Below, piece after piece: positions 1 through 6,665 of a stretch of DNA of 7,034 bases. The stretch comes from Sulfurovum sp. (GTDB lineage: Bacteria; Campylobacterota; Campylobacteria; Campylobacterales; Sulfurovaceae). Location: the NCBI GenBank assembly GCA_015663065.1, contig DQSX01000227.1:1-7034 (forward strand), in the 5' to 3' direction. The translations under genes were made by a program, and so were the position numbers. Below the pieces are notes generated by a model. That model was not told the DNA's origin. It worked only from the letters and a program-made list of their open reading frames with translations, and did no database searches. Position 1 is the first letter of the stretch; each line of letters starts with the position of its first letter.

Positions 1-1212
1 CAGCATTTGAGCTGTCTGTGATACAAAGAAGTAGTGTATCAGGACATAAGCAATAATAAGAATAACATACGCCATTGGCCAGGACATACCTGAAACCATC
101 GTTGCCGCGTTTTCGCCTATCCAGCCCATAAATCCGTATTTATTCAGATAGACAGACATGGCATAGAGAATAGCAAACCAGACTAAAGTTCCCAAAGCCT
201 GACCTTCTCCGTGAAGATCTTTGATCGTAAAGATATTGGCAAGCATCAGCACACCCAATCCAAGAAATGCAACTGCTGTTTTATTGAGTGCCGGGTAGAA
301 AGAAGAAGCGATCCACAGACCGACCATACCAATGAATACTGCGGCCATGATCCACTCATTCCTAGAGACAGGTCCCATGGTATCTAAAGCATCTTGTGCG
401 ATCTGCGGTGCATTTGGTGTCTCTTTTACTTCCGGTGGATAGACTTTCATAAGTACACGGGGTATTAAGAAATAGAGTACAAGCACCGGTACAAATGCAG
501 CCATTGCCCAGGAACCATACGTAATATTTACACCAAAATCTTTAGCCATTTTAGCACCTGCAGGGTTCGCTGCCATTGCAGTAAGCCAGAGAGATGAAGA
601 TATAGTAAGTCCTGCCATAGATGACATCATCAAATAAGAACCCAGTTTTTTACGTGTTCCGTCAGCTACTTTTGACCCAGAGTCTGCAGCCAAGGCATTA
701 ACGATCGGGAAAAGAACACCTGATCTTGCTGTATTACTCGGGAATGCAGGTGCAACAACCATATCGGCCGCGATGATCGAATACGAGAGTCCCAAAGATG
801 TTTTACCGAATTTTCTAATGATCAGAAAGGCTATACGCTTACCAAGACCTGACTTGATCACACCACGTGCGATGAGGAAGGCAACGATAATAAGCAAGAT
901 CCAGTCTTCTGAAAAACCACTGAATGCCTGTTTTGCTGTAAGCGTACCCGTAAGGATAGCCGCAGAAACACCAAGAATAGCAGAGGTAAAGATAGGCATT
1001 GCTTTAAGTATCACGGCAAAAATCGCTGTAATGAAAATAGCAAAGAGATGCCAGGCAGTTTGCGCGGTAAACTCAAGATCTGAAGCAGGTAATTTATTGA
1101 TATATACTTCCAGCCCGGAGGGTACAGGGAAAAACCAGAGTATCAGACCAAAGATAAACACGATGATCTGTAAGTGATGCTGCTCCAGGGTTTTTTTAGG
1201 ATGATGTGACAT
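1..1212 (-). CDS. DASS family sodium:dicarboxylate/anion symporter, CitT/DiT1-like (partial, C-terminus missing)
   Basis: This is an inner-membrane carrier that probably imports or exchanges di- or tricarboxylates (malate, succinate, 2-oxoglutarate, tartrate or citrate class). Reading leftwards from ATG at 1212, the frame stays open for 404 codons to the window edge. Family members usually have about 470-490 residues, so roughly the last 70-80 are missing. The N-terminus (MSHHPKKTLEQHH) is polar and is followed by many hydrophobic segments, for example near residues 15-28, 54-92, 103-118 and 288-304. The first substrate/sodium-binding signature is PAFPSNTARSG, with S159-N160-T161. The last visible segment (HYFFVSQTAQ, 393-402) matches the second binding loop of the plastid DiT1/CitT branch, where SNT is replaced by S-x-T-A. 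An AAGGA ribosome site (1218-1222) lies 5 nt before the start. It is divergent from a second DASS gene. The family is secure; the substrate cannot be read from sequence. Confidence 0.9.
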   Translation of the reverse strand, partial: MSHHPKKTLEQHHLQIIVFIFGLILWFFPVPSGLEVYINKLPASDLEFTAQTAWHLFAIFITAIFAVILKAMPIFTSAILGVSAAILTGTLTAKQAFSGFSEDWILLIIVAFLIARGVIKSGLGKRIAFLIIRKFGKTSLGLSYSIIAADMVVAPAFPSNTARSGVLFPIVNALAADSGSKVADGTRKKLGSYLMMSSMAGLTISSSLWLTAMAANPAGAKMAKDFGVNITYGSWAMAAFVPVLVLYFLIPRVLMKVYPPEVKETPNAPQIAQDALDTMGPVSRNEWIMAAVFIGMVGLWIASSFYPALNKTAVAFLGLGVLMLANIFTIKDLHGEGQALGTLVWFAILYAMSVYLNKYGFMGWIGENAATMVSGMSWPMAYVILIIAYVLIHYFFVSQTAQML

Positions 1213-1363
1213 ATTTTTCCTTTTGTAATGAAGTTTAAATATAGTATACATTAATAATCTATAGTTATTCTATATTTTTTTAAAAAGTCTCATAATTATT
1301 TTTCTGAGCTATGTTTAAGTTTTTTGAGTCATAATAAATCATAGATAAAAGAAGGAAATTTTA
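1213..1363. promoter_or_regulatory. Divergent AT-rich intergenic region between two DASS carrier genes
   Basis: These 151 bp hold no gene and must carry the 5' signals of both carriers. For the minus-strand carrier the best -10 is TATACT (minus strand, 1248 to 1243), about 30 nt before its start, with no recognisable -35 box. For the plus-strand carrier the best -10 candidate is CATAAT at 1330-1335, also without a good -35, followed by a GAAGGA ribosome site at 1351-1356 before ATG 1364. Missing -35 boxes and AT-rich upstream DNA are typical of Campylobacterota sigma-70 promoters. A small inverted repeat TATAG-TTATT-CTATA (1260-1274) sits between the two and could be an operator, but this is weak. 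No regulator gene is adjacent. Confidence 0.5.
1243..1248 (-). promoter_or_regulatory. Candidate -10 box of the leftward DASS carrier
   Basis: On the minus strand this reads TATACT, five of six matches to TATAAT, 30 nt upstream of the start at 1212. There is no -35 match 16-18 nt further upstream, but the upstream DNA is AT-rich, as in many epsilonproteobacterial promoters. This is a prediction from pattern only. Confidence 0.4.
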
Positions 1364-2716
1364 ATGACAATAGAAGAACAAACAAAGAAGATATTACTCT
1401 CTCTATTTTTAGGGCTCATCTCTTTTGCTCTCATGTTCCCATTTTTCACACTTGCACAAGCATTACTGGTAGCTTCCGTTGTACTTATGGTGACACTGTG
1501 GACCAATGAAGGTTTACCGCTTGCTGTGGTTTCTCTGCTTCCCATAGTCATTTTTCCCGCATTTGGTGTGTTAACGACCAAAGAAGCAGCCGTAAACTAT
1601 GCCAATCCTATTATTTACCTCTTTTTGGGTGGTTTTCTCATTGCCATTGCTGTTGAAAAAACGGGTTTGCATAAAATTATCGCCAACAAAATGCTGGGGT
1701 TATTCCCCTCTTCTGTCAGGGGTATTATTTTTGCACTTATCATCACTTCCGGGCTGCTGAGTTCTGTACTTTCCAATACAACCACAACACTTCTTCTTCT
1801 TCCCATTGCTCTATTTTTAACAGATGAAGCCAAACTCAAAATGCGTCTGGCACTTGGTATTGCCTATGGTGCCAGTATTGGTGGTATTTTAACACCCATC
1901 GGTACACCGCCCAACCTCATATTAATGGGGATCATGGAAGATATGGGGATGGAAGCCATTCCTTTTGCACAGTGGATGTATCTGGTAGCACCGCTAGTCT
2001 TTGTCATGTTCATTGTGGTAGGTTTTGTTTTGAGTTTAGGGTTGGATGATCATAAAATCGATGAAGACCTGGATACGCAACCTATAAATAAAGATCAGAA
2101 AAAAGTACTCTATATCATTTATGGACTTATTGCTCTGCTCTTGCTCAATGCTCCTTTTAAACCTTACTGGGATGGTCTTGGATTAAGTGAACCGGGTATC
2201 CTTCTTACTGCAGGTTTACTTCTTTTTGCACCACCTTTTTCTATTTTGGATTGGATGGAAGATAAAGAAAATATTCCTTATCGTATTATGTTTCTTTTTG
2301 GTGCGGGATTTGCCATTGCATCAGCGTTTACAAAAACAGGTATGGCAGGTGAGATCGCCTCTTACCTCATTGCATTCTCCACTATGCCTCTTATTATTTT
2401 CATCCTTGTCATTGCTACGATGGTAACCTTTACTACAGAGATCACCTCCAATACGGCACTCATCTCCATCATGCTTCCTATTTTGTATAAGGTGGCAGAG
2501 CAGACCGGTATTGATGCGACACTCATCATGATGGTAGCAACGATCTGTGCTTCTTATGCATTTATGCTACCAATTGCCACACCGCCAAATGCCATAGCCA
2601 TGAGTTCAGGTGTCGTTTCCATTAAAACTATGGCCATGTATGGTTTTCTCTTTAACATTTTGGGCATCATACTCATCGTAACGATTGCACATACTTTCTG
2701 GCAGCATGCACTTTAA
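1364..2716 (+). CDS. DASS/SLC13 (INDY-type) sodium-dependent anion symporter
   Basis: This is a complete 450-residue inner-membrane carrier of the SLC13/INDY (SdcS-like) branch, whose members usually couple sodium entry to uptake of succinate, fumarate or malate; some carry sulfate. Both inverted-repeat binding motifs are present. The first half has VLSNTTTTLLLLP (S137-N138-T139) and then TPIGTPPN (177-184). The second half has TEITSNTALISIMLP (S362-N363-T364) and then PIATPPNA (403-410). This two-fold pattern matches the VcINDY fold. About eleven hydrophobic segments are visible, with a polar cytosolic linker around 227-247 (DDHKIDEDLDTQPINKDQKK). GAAGGA at 1351-1356 precedes ATG by 7 nt, which supports this start. 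Its stop is 9 bp from the stop of the convergent flavoprotein gene. It differs in subtype from the divergent neighbour carrier, so the two are not a recent duplication. Dicarboxylate is the likeliest substrate, but sulfate or another anion is possible. Confidence 0.92.
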   Translation: MTIEEQTKKILLSLFLGLISFALMFPFFTLAQALLVASVVLMVTLWTNEGLPLAVVSLLPIVIFPAFGVLTTKEAAVNYANPIIYLFLGGFLIAIAVEKTGLHKIIANKMLGLFPSSVRGIIFALIITSGLLSSVLSNTTTTLLLLPIALFLTDEAKLKMRLALGIAYGASIGGILTPIGTPPNLILMGIMEDMGMEAIPFAQWMYLVAPLVFVMFIVVGFVLSLGLDDHKIDEDLDTQPINKDQKKVLYIIYGLIALLLLNAPFKPYWDGLGLSEPGILLTAGLLLFAPPFSILDWMEDKENIPYRIMFLFGAGFAIASAFTKTGMAGEIASYLIAFSTMPLIIFILVIATMVTFTTEITSNTALISIMLPILYKVAEQTGIDATLIMMVATICASYAFMLPIATPPNAIAMSSGVVSIKTMAMYGFLFNILGIILIVTIAHTFWQHAL

Positions 2717-2725
2717 GGCTCTGTA

Positions 2726-4060
2726 TTATTTGGCAGCATTTCCTGCCACATTCAGAGGATCCCAGGTTTTAGAGATAGGCGGAGCATAACAAAAGTCCAT
2801 CATACCAAGTTCATCCGTTGTCATCTTTGCTTTGATCGCCATAGCGATCACGTTGATGCGTAAAGCCGCAGCATTTTTTCCCAACACTTCCCCTCCAAGT
2901 ATCACTTTAGACTCTTTTTCATACACAAGTTTTATGTAGATGTCTTCTTGACCAGGGTAATAATCTGTCTGGTTTTTATCTTTTACAAAGACTGTATTGA
3001 AGTCAATACCCAAAGCTTCGGCACTTACTTCATCCAAACCTGTTTTTGCTGCTTCATAGTCCATGACTTTAACACAGGAAGAACCTAGTGAACCAGGATA
3101 TATCGCAGTGCCACCAGCCATGTTTACACCAGCTACCCTGCCCAGCTTATTTGCCCCAGTTGCCAAAGGAATATAGACATCTTCTCCACTTAACATATGC
3201 GGTACTGAGGCACAGTCACCTGCTGCGTAAATGTCTGATACATTTGTCTCAGATTTTTCATTTACCACGATGGCTCCATTCGACAAACGTTTGATACTTG
3301 TTTCCGCTAGAAATTCTGTATTGGGTTTGAATCCTGTGGCAATGACAACAAGATCTGTGTTGTACATGTTTTTATCTGTCTTTACAGACAAAGCTGAGTC
3401 ATTCTCTTCAAAACCTTGCACCCCTTCATTTAAAACAAGTTCAACCCCATGTGCAAGTAACTCTACCTGCATCAGATCAGTGATACGTTCATCAAACATA
3501 CGGTTAAAGACCCGCCCTGAACGCTGGATGAGCCGTACATGTTTTCCAAGATGTTTCATGGCTTCAACGACTTCAATACCTATGAACCCTGCGCCTATCA
3601 CTGTGACATCTTTGACATCTTCAGACATTGCAAGTTCTTTGATCTGCTTACCGTCTTCCATCTTCGTGAGGGTAAAAATATTGTCAAGGTCAACATTCTT
3701 AAAAGGTGGTTTGATCACAGAGGCACCGGTAGCGATCATAAGCTTGTCATAATTTTGAGTAAAGTTTTCTCCACTCTGTAAGTTCTTGACCTCTATGGTC
3801 TTAGAGACCTCAGAGACAGATAACACCCTATGTGTAGTCTGCACCTTCACCCCGGCTTCTCTCATCTGCTCTACAGTACGTGCGATCATAAAGTCAGCAT
3901 CAGAAAAAAAGTCACCCACATAATACGGCAGACCGCAAGCCCCAAAAGAGATGATCTCACCCATCTCATACACAATGATCTCAGCATCTTTTGAGACACG
4001 CCGTGCCTTCGCAGCAGCAGACATCCCCGCAGCAATACCGCCAATAATGACTATTTTCAT
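2726..4060 (-). CDS. CoA-disulfide reductase / NAD(P)H persulfide reductase-like FAD-dependent oxidoreductase
   Basis: This is a complete 444-residue cytosolic flavoprotein of the single-cysteine branch of pyridine nucleotide-disulfide oxidoreductases. Family members reduce CoA disulfide or CoA/glutathione persulfide and polysulfide with NAD(P)H, or reduce O2 as NADH oxidases. The order is an FAD-binding Rossmann motif IIGGIAAG (5-12), the redox cysteine in SFGACGLPYYVG (C42), ATG (110-112), a nucleotide-binding motif GAGFIG (156-161), the FAD motif IYAAGDC (277-283), and a C-terminal dimerisation domain with YYPG (367-370) and YAPP (425-428). Position 10 is Ala, whereas water-forming NADH oxidases usually have His there, so the CoADR side is favoured. 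After the second Rossmann strand it has LIQRS (177-181) rather than an acidic residue. I recall a similar LIHRS in the NADPH-using S. aureus CoADR, so NADPH use is possible. No rhodanese domain is fused. AGGAG (4067-4071) sits 6 nt before ATG. In a sulfur oxidiser, a persulfide or thiol-redox role is plausible. Confidence 0.88.
   Translation of the reverse strand: MKIVIIGGIAAGMSAAAKARRVSKDAEIIVYEMGEIISFGACGLPYYVGDFFSDADFMIARTVEQMREAGVKVQTTHRVLSVSEVSKTIEVKNLQSGENFTQNYDKLMIATGASVIKPPFKNVDLDNIFTLTKMEDGKQIKELAMSEDVKDVTVIGAGFIGIEVVEAMKHLGKHVRLIQRSGRVFNRMFDERITDLMQVELLAHGVELVLNEGVQGFEENDSALSVKTDKNMYNTDLVVIATGFKPNTEFLAETSIKRLSNGAIVVNEKSETNVSDIYAAGDCASVPHMLSGEDVYIPLATGANKLGRVAGVNMAGGTAIYPGSLGSSCVKVMDYEAAKTGLDEVSAEALGIDFNTVFVKDKNQTDYYPGQEDIYIKLVYEKESKVILGGEVLGKNAAALRINVIAMAIKAKMTTDELGMMDFCYAPPISKTWDPLNVAGNAAK
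2731..2748. other. Small GC-rich hairpin at the convergent gene junction
   Basis: The perfect inverted repeat TGGCAG-CATTTC-CTGCCA (6 bp stem, 6 nt loop) lies in the last codons of the minus-strand flavoprotein gene, 15 bp after the stop of the plus-strand carrier. Neither side has a clear U-run: CATTCAG follows on plus, and AATAATACAG follows on minus. It is therefore at best a weak or factor-assisted transcription end signal and may be a coincidence of coding sequence. Confidence 0.3.
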
Positions 4061-4090
4061 TTTGAACTCCTATTTGTTTCACTATAAAAT

Positions 4091-4099
4091 ATTCTACCA
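4091..4099 (-). promoter_or_regulatory. Extended -10 promoter of the flavoprotein gene
   Basis: The minus strand reads TGGTAGAAT, an extended -10 (TGn followed by TAGAAT, five of six to consensus). Transcription would start near 4084, leaving a leader of about 24 nt that includes the AGGAG ribosome site before the ATG at 4060. There is no convincing -35 box at standard spacing. It is back to back with the promoter for the thioesterase gene. Confidence 0.5.
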
Positions 4100-4115
4100 T
4101 AATCCCTCTGCATGC

Positions 4116-4144
4116 TTTACAAAGAGTACATTTTAGTTTATAAT
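4116..4144 (+). promoter_or_regulatory. Near-consensus sigma-70 promoter of the YbgC-type thioesterase gene
   Basis: TTTACA (4116-4121, five of six to TTGACA) is followed by exactly 17 bp and then a perfect TATAAT (4139-4144). The start of transcription would be near 4151, about 15 nt before the ATG at 4166. This is the best promoter in the window. Its position also shows that the upstream in-frame ATG at 4112 lies before the transcript begins and so is not the start codon. Confidence 0.75.
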
Positions 4145-4165
4145 GAGAAGAAAGAGAAGAGAACA

Positions 4166-4537
4166 ATGAAAATACGCGTCTATTATGAAGACACAGATGC
4201 TGGCGGGATCGTGTACCATACGAATTATATCAAATATTGTGAGCGTGCGAGGTCTGAAGCTTTTTTTAAAAAAGATATGATGCCTGCGGAGTGTGATAAC
4301 AGTGGTTTTGTGGTACGTAAGATCACTGCAGATTTTTTGGCGACGTCAAAATTGGGAGATATGCTCTCTGTGACTTCGGAGATACTTACTTTAAAAAGTA
4401 CCTCCCTGGTTCTGAGACAGGAAGTCTGGAAAGAAAAGAGTAAGGTTTTTTCTATGGATGTTGTTTTGGTTTATATTGATCACGGCAGACCTAGACGTAT
4501 TCCAGAGAACTTTAAAACACTGTTTGGTTCCCTGTAA
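4166..4537 (+). CDS. ybgC: YbgC/4-hydroxybenzoyl-CoA-type acyl-CoA thioesterase (Tol-Pal associated family)
   Basis: This is a 123-residue cytosolic hotdog-fold thioesterase that hydrolyses acyl-CoA or acyl-ACP thioesters. E. coli YbgC is encoded with tol-pal genes and interacts with phospholipid synthesis enzymes. The N-terminal signature RVYYEDTDAGGIVYHTNY (4-21) is diagnostic, and D11 is the expected catalytic Asp of the D-x-D-x-x-G motif. It is followed by IKYCERARSE (22-31), the usual helix of the family. The length agrees with about 125-135 residues for relatives. I chose ATG 4166 rather than in-frame ATG 4112: the family's N-terminus begins at MKIRVYYEDTDAGG, a purine-rich ribosome site AGAGAAGAG lies just upstream, and the promoter sits inside the longer frame. 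No tolQ/R/A/B or pal gene lies beside it, so here it is detached from that operon. It is divergent from the flavoprotein gene and upstream of the MscS channel gene in the same direction. Confidence 0.9.
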   Translation: MKIRVYYEDTDAGGIVYHTNYIKYCERARSEAFFKKDMMPAECDNSGFVVRKITADFLATSKLGDMLSVTSEILTLKSTSLVLRQEVWKEKSKVFSMDVVLVYIDHGRPRRIPENFKTLFGSL

Positions 4538-4616
4538 GCCCTGCCGTTATCTGTTGGTTGACTAATTTTCACTATTATTACACATTATTGATCGCTGATA
4601 AACTTAAAGGTAAACC
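4538..4616 (+). promoter_or_regulatory. Intergenic leader of the MscS-family gene with a weak promoter candidate
   Basis: These 79 bp separate the thioesterase stop from the channel's TTG start. TTGACT (4558-4563) resembles a -35 box, but the nearest usable -10, CATTAT (4583-4588), is at a long 19 bp spacing. TATTAT (4573-4578) is an alternative -10 without a -35. No terminator hairpin is visible after the thioesterase gene, so the channel may also be read through from the strong promoter at 4116-4144. Confidence 0.3.
4606..4610 (+). promoter_or_regulatory. Ribosome binding site that decides the TTG start
   Basis: AAAGG lies 6 nt before TTG at 4617. The codons after this TTG give a typical signal peptide (MKKLLFLLFIF...), and no ATG in frame before the hydrophobic core would leave the two lysines in place, so TTG is very likely the true start. 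Confidence 0.7.
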
Positions 4617-6434
4617 TTGAAAAAACTACTATTCTTACTTTTTATTTTTTCCCATACATTAATTTTTGCAAACCCTGCACTTGATGCATTTATAGATCAA
4701 CAGATCGAAGTAGAGAGACAGTTGATCGACAATAATATCTCTGTCGATAAAAAAATGGAGATAAAGAAATTACAGAGTGAACAGTATAGAGAGTTTTTTA
4801 TTCAGTATGCTGCAGATAGAGAGATACACCTTTTAGAAAATGACCCGTACAAACACAGGATCTATAAACTCAAACTACGTAAAAAGATGAATGAACACAG
4901 AGGCAATAAAAATGCTGCGCTTCGTGATGAGCTCTTACTCAAAAATATTAAATTTAGAAGTGATATAAGAAATGGTTTAAATAATCTTTTACGTATTACT
5001 GACAATAATTCCCAGAATTTTTTTAAAAACAGCATCAATCAAATAGTGACCACTCACTTTTCAAGCTATAAACCTATAGATAAAAAGAGATACACACCTG
5101 ACGCTAACGATGTGTCAAGCCCAATAGTTTCTGACTTACTAAAAGCGTTGGATGAAACTATACTTCTTGAATATATTGCCAATACTTTCTCTGCAGAACT
5201 CATTGAGAACAGTACCAATATCTACAGAATTGCAAGTCTGTCGGGATCTAAGATCTTCACCTTTGCAAATAAAATAAACAACATTCCCTTTGCCAAGACC
5301 ATGAATATTTATCTCTCCAAGATGAATATAGATGCAGCTAGAATTATTATGATACTTTTAATTATAATATTTATCATAGTGACACAAAAGATCATTTATT
5401 TTATGACAAATCGTTTTCTTAAACACAAAAAGTTGAAAGATGATGACACAAACTATATCCATAAACATATTACAAAAATATTCAATATGATCACTTCGTT
5501 GATCATATTGCACCTCATTATTGTTGTAGTAATAGGTTTTGATAGCACTACTTTCAATATTTCCAAACTCTTTGCTATTGCTTATGTTATCCTCACTACA
5601 CTGCTTCTTTACAGGATCACCAATACCATTGCCTACTTAAAACAGGAGCGTATAAAGAACAGTCTTGTGCTTCGAAATGAAATTGTAAACCTTGCCATAA
5701 AAGTCATTAACGGTCTTCTCATTCTGCTTGCCACTATGGCTATCTTAAAAATAGTCGGTGTGGATCTTACAGCCGTGCTCTCCGGACTTGGTATTGCCGG
5801 TGCTGCTGTGGCATTTGCAGCAAAAGACAGTATTGCCAATGTTTTTGGGTCTATCGCCATTTTAGCCGGAGATATATTTGAACAGGGTGACTGGATAGAA
5901 ACAGCCAATGAAGAAGGTACCGTAGTTGAAATAGGACTTCGAGCGACCACCATTAGAACTTTTGACAATGCACTGATCTCTGTACCCAATGTAGAACTTT
6001 CCAACTCAAGCGTAAAAAATTGGACAAGAAGACGTATTGGACGTCGTATTAAAATGAATATCGGGGTCACCTATGAGTCAGATTTTTCAGATATTAAACA
6101 AGCTATCCAAGAGATAAAAGAGATGCTTAGAGAGCATCCGGGTATTGCCAATGAACACACTACATTTATGGATGCAGGAAGACAGTCAAAACTTGTTTCC
6201 ATTGAGGACTTAAAAGATATTAAACGCATCACTCTGGTCTACATGGATGAATTTGCCAGTTCAAGCATTAACATTTTGGTTTATTGTTTCTCTCGTACCG
6301 TTGACTGGGCAGAGTGGTTGGAAGCCAAAGAAGATGTTATGTTCAAGATCGCGCACATACTTAAGCAAAACAAACTAGAATTTGCTTACCCTACCATGAT
6401 GATATACAAAGGTGAGGGAAAAAAAGAGGAGTAA
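4617..6434 (+). CDS. MscS-family mechanosensitive ion channel with large periplasmic N-terminal domain
   Basis: This 605-residue inner-membrane channel probably opens under membrane tension to release solutes during osmotic downshock. Residues 1-18 are a signal peptide (MKKLLFLLFIFSHTLIFA, probable cut before NPALD). Residues 19-240 form a polar, mostly helical periplasmic domain rich in Lys, Glu and Asn. Membrane segments lie near 241-262, 288-307, 317-339 and 358-379. The pore helix at 383-412 has the Gly/Ala pattern SGLGIAGAAVAFAAKDSIAN. The MscS beta domain follows (GDIFEQGDWIE, 418-428; ISVPNVELSNSSVKNWTRR, 454-472) and then the alpha/beta domain up to FAYPTMMIYKG (589-599). At the pore kink, where E. 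coli MscS has Gln112-Gly113, this protein has Lys-Asp (403-404), a variant I recall from larger MscS relatives. It is about twice the length of MscS (286 residues), so it is a medium-sized MscS-like protein rather than MscS itself. The TTG start is supported by AAAGG and the signal peptide. Its stop is one base from the end of the convergent small gene. Confidence 0.92.
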   Translation: MKKLLFLLFIFSHTLIFANPALDAFIDQQIEVERQLIDNNISVDKKMEIKKLQSEQYREFFIQYAADREIHLLENDPYKHRIYKLKLRKKMNEHRGNKNAALRDELLLKNIKFRSDIRNGLNNLLRITDNNSQNFFKNSINQIVTTHFSSYKPIDKKRYTPDANDVSSPIVSDLLKALDETILLEYIANTFSAELIENSTNIYRIASLSGSKIFTFANKINNIPFAKTMNIYLSKMNIDAARIIMILLIIIFIIVTQKIIYFMTNRFLKHKKLKDDDTNYIHKHITKIFNMITSLIILHLIIVVVIGFDSTTFNISKLFAIAYVILTTLLLYRITNTIAYLKQERIKNSLVLRNEIVNLAIKVINGLLILLATMAILKIVGVDLTAVLSGLGIAGAAVAFAAKDSIANVFGSIAILAGDIFEQGDWIETANEEGTVVEIGLRATTIRTFDNALISVPNVELSNSSVKNWTRRRIGRRIKMNIGVTYESDFSDIKQAIQEIKEMLREHPGIANEHTTFMDAGRQSKLVSIEDLKDIKRITLVYMDEFASSSINILVYCFSRTVDWAEWLEAKEDVMFKIAHILKQNKLEFAYPTMMIYKGEGKKEE

Positions 6435-6435
6435 G

Positions 6436-6665
6436 CTAACTCTTCTCACCCTCAAAATTGATCATCACCATCTCTATGCCGTTTTCTTTGACCATCTGCC
6501 CCAGGTCATTGATAATGTTCCTATTTCGACCGGTCTGATATACCGCAAGGTTATTTGCTCTTGAGTCCATCTTTTAGTAATATAGAACTCATGAAAAATG
6601 TATACGACAACATAACGTATAAGCCATCCTATAGCCAATGCGATCAAGATAATAATAGCAAGCAA
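6436..6665 (-). pseudogene. Small membrane protein gene, apparently frameshifted (or two overlapping small frames)
   Basis: I do not recognise this family. The first part, read from TTG 6665, is a single membrane segment with a basic exit (LAIIILIALAIGWLIRYVVV, then YIFHEFYITK). After that the same frame gives a poor-looking tail (RWTQEQITLRY...) to TGA at 6474. A second frame, from ATG 6570 to TAG 6436, gives 44 residues that look like real protein (MDSRANNLAVYQTGRNR, then a segment ending VMINFEGEKS). On the minus strand the junction reads TTACTAAAAGATGG. One more A in the run of four would join the halves as ...YITKKMDSRANN..., a protein of about 76 residues with an N-terminal membrane anchor and a soluble tail. 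The start codon is uncertain, because TTG has only a weak purine-rich site. It is convergent with the channel gene (1 bp gap) and lies just beyond a terminator, so it would need its own promoter; minus-strand TAAAAT (6698 to 6693) is a weak -10 candidate. A sequencing error, a true mutation or overlapping genes are all possible. Confidence 0.45.

Noticed and set aside
773..1177. 134-codon plus-strand open frame
   Set aside because: It is antisense to the DASS carrier, which has clear family motifs; the product shows no protein-like pattern and is a shadow of the carrier's codon use.
3231..3752. 173-codon plus-strand open frame
   Set aside because: It lies entirely antisense to the flavoprotein gene and has a low-complexity Ser/Thr/Pro-rich product typical of an antisense shadow.
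4112..4165. 18-codon N-terminal extension of the thioesterase from ATG 4112
   Set aside because: No ribosome site precedes it, relatives start at the MKIRVYYEDTD position, and the -35/-10 promoter lies within this stretch.
5633..6070. 145-codon minus-strand open frame
   Set aside because: It is antisense to the MscS pore and beta domain, which is firmly identified; the product has no recognisable motif.
6567..6580. Programmed -1 ribosomal frameshift at the ACTAAAAG junction
   Set aside because: The AAA codon would have to re-pair with TAA after slipping, there is no X-XXY-YYZ slippery heptamer, and I see no stimulatory hairpin directly downstream; an indel or read error is simpler.
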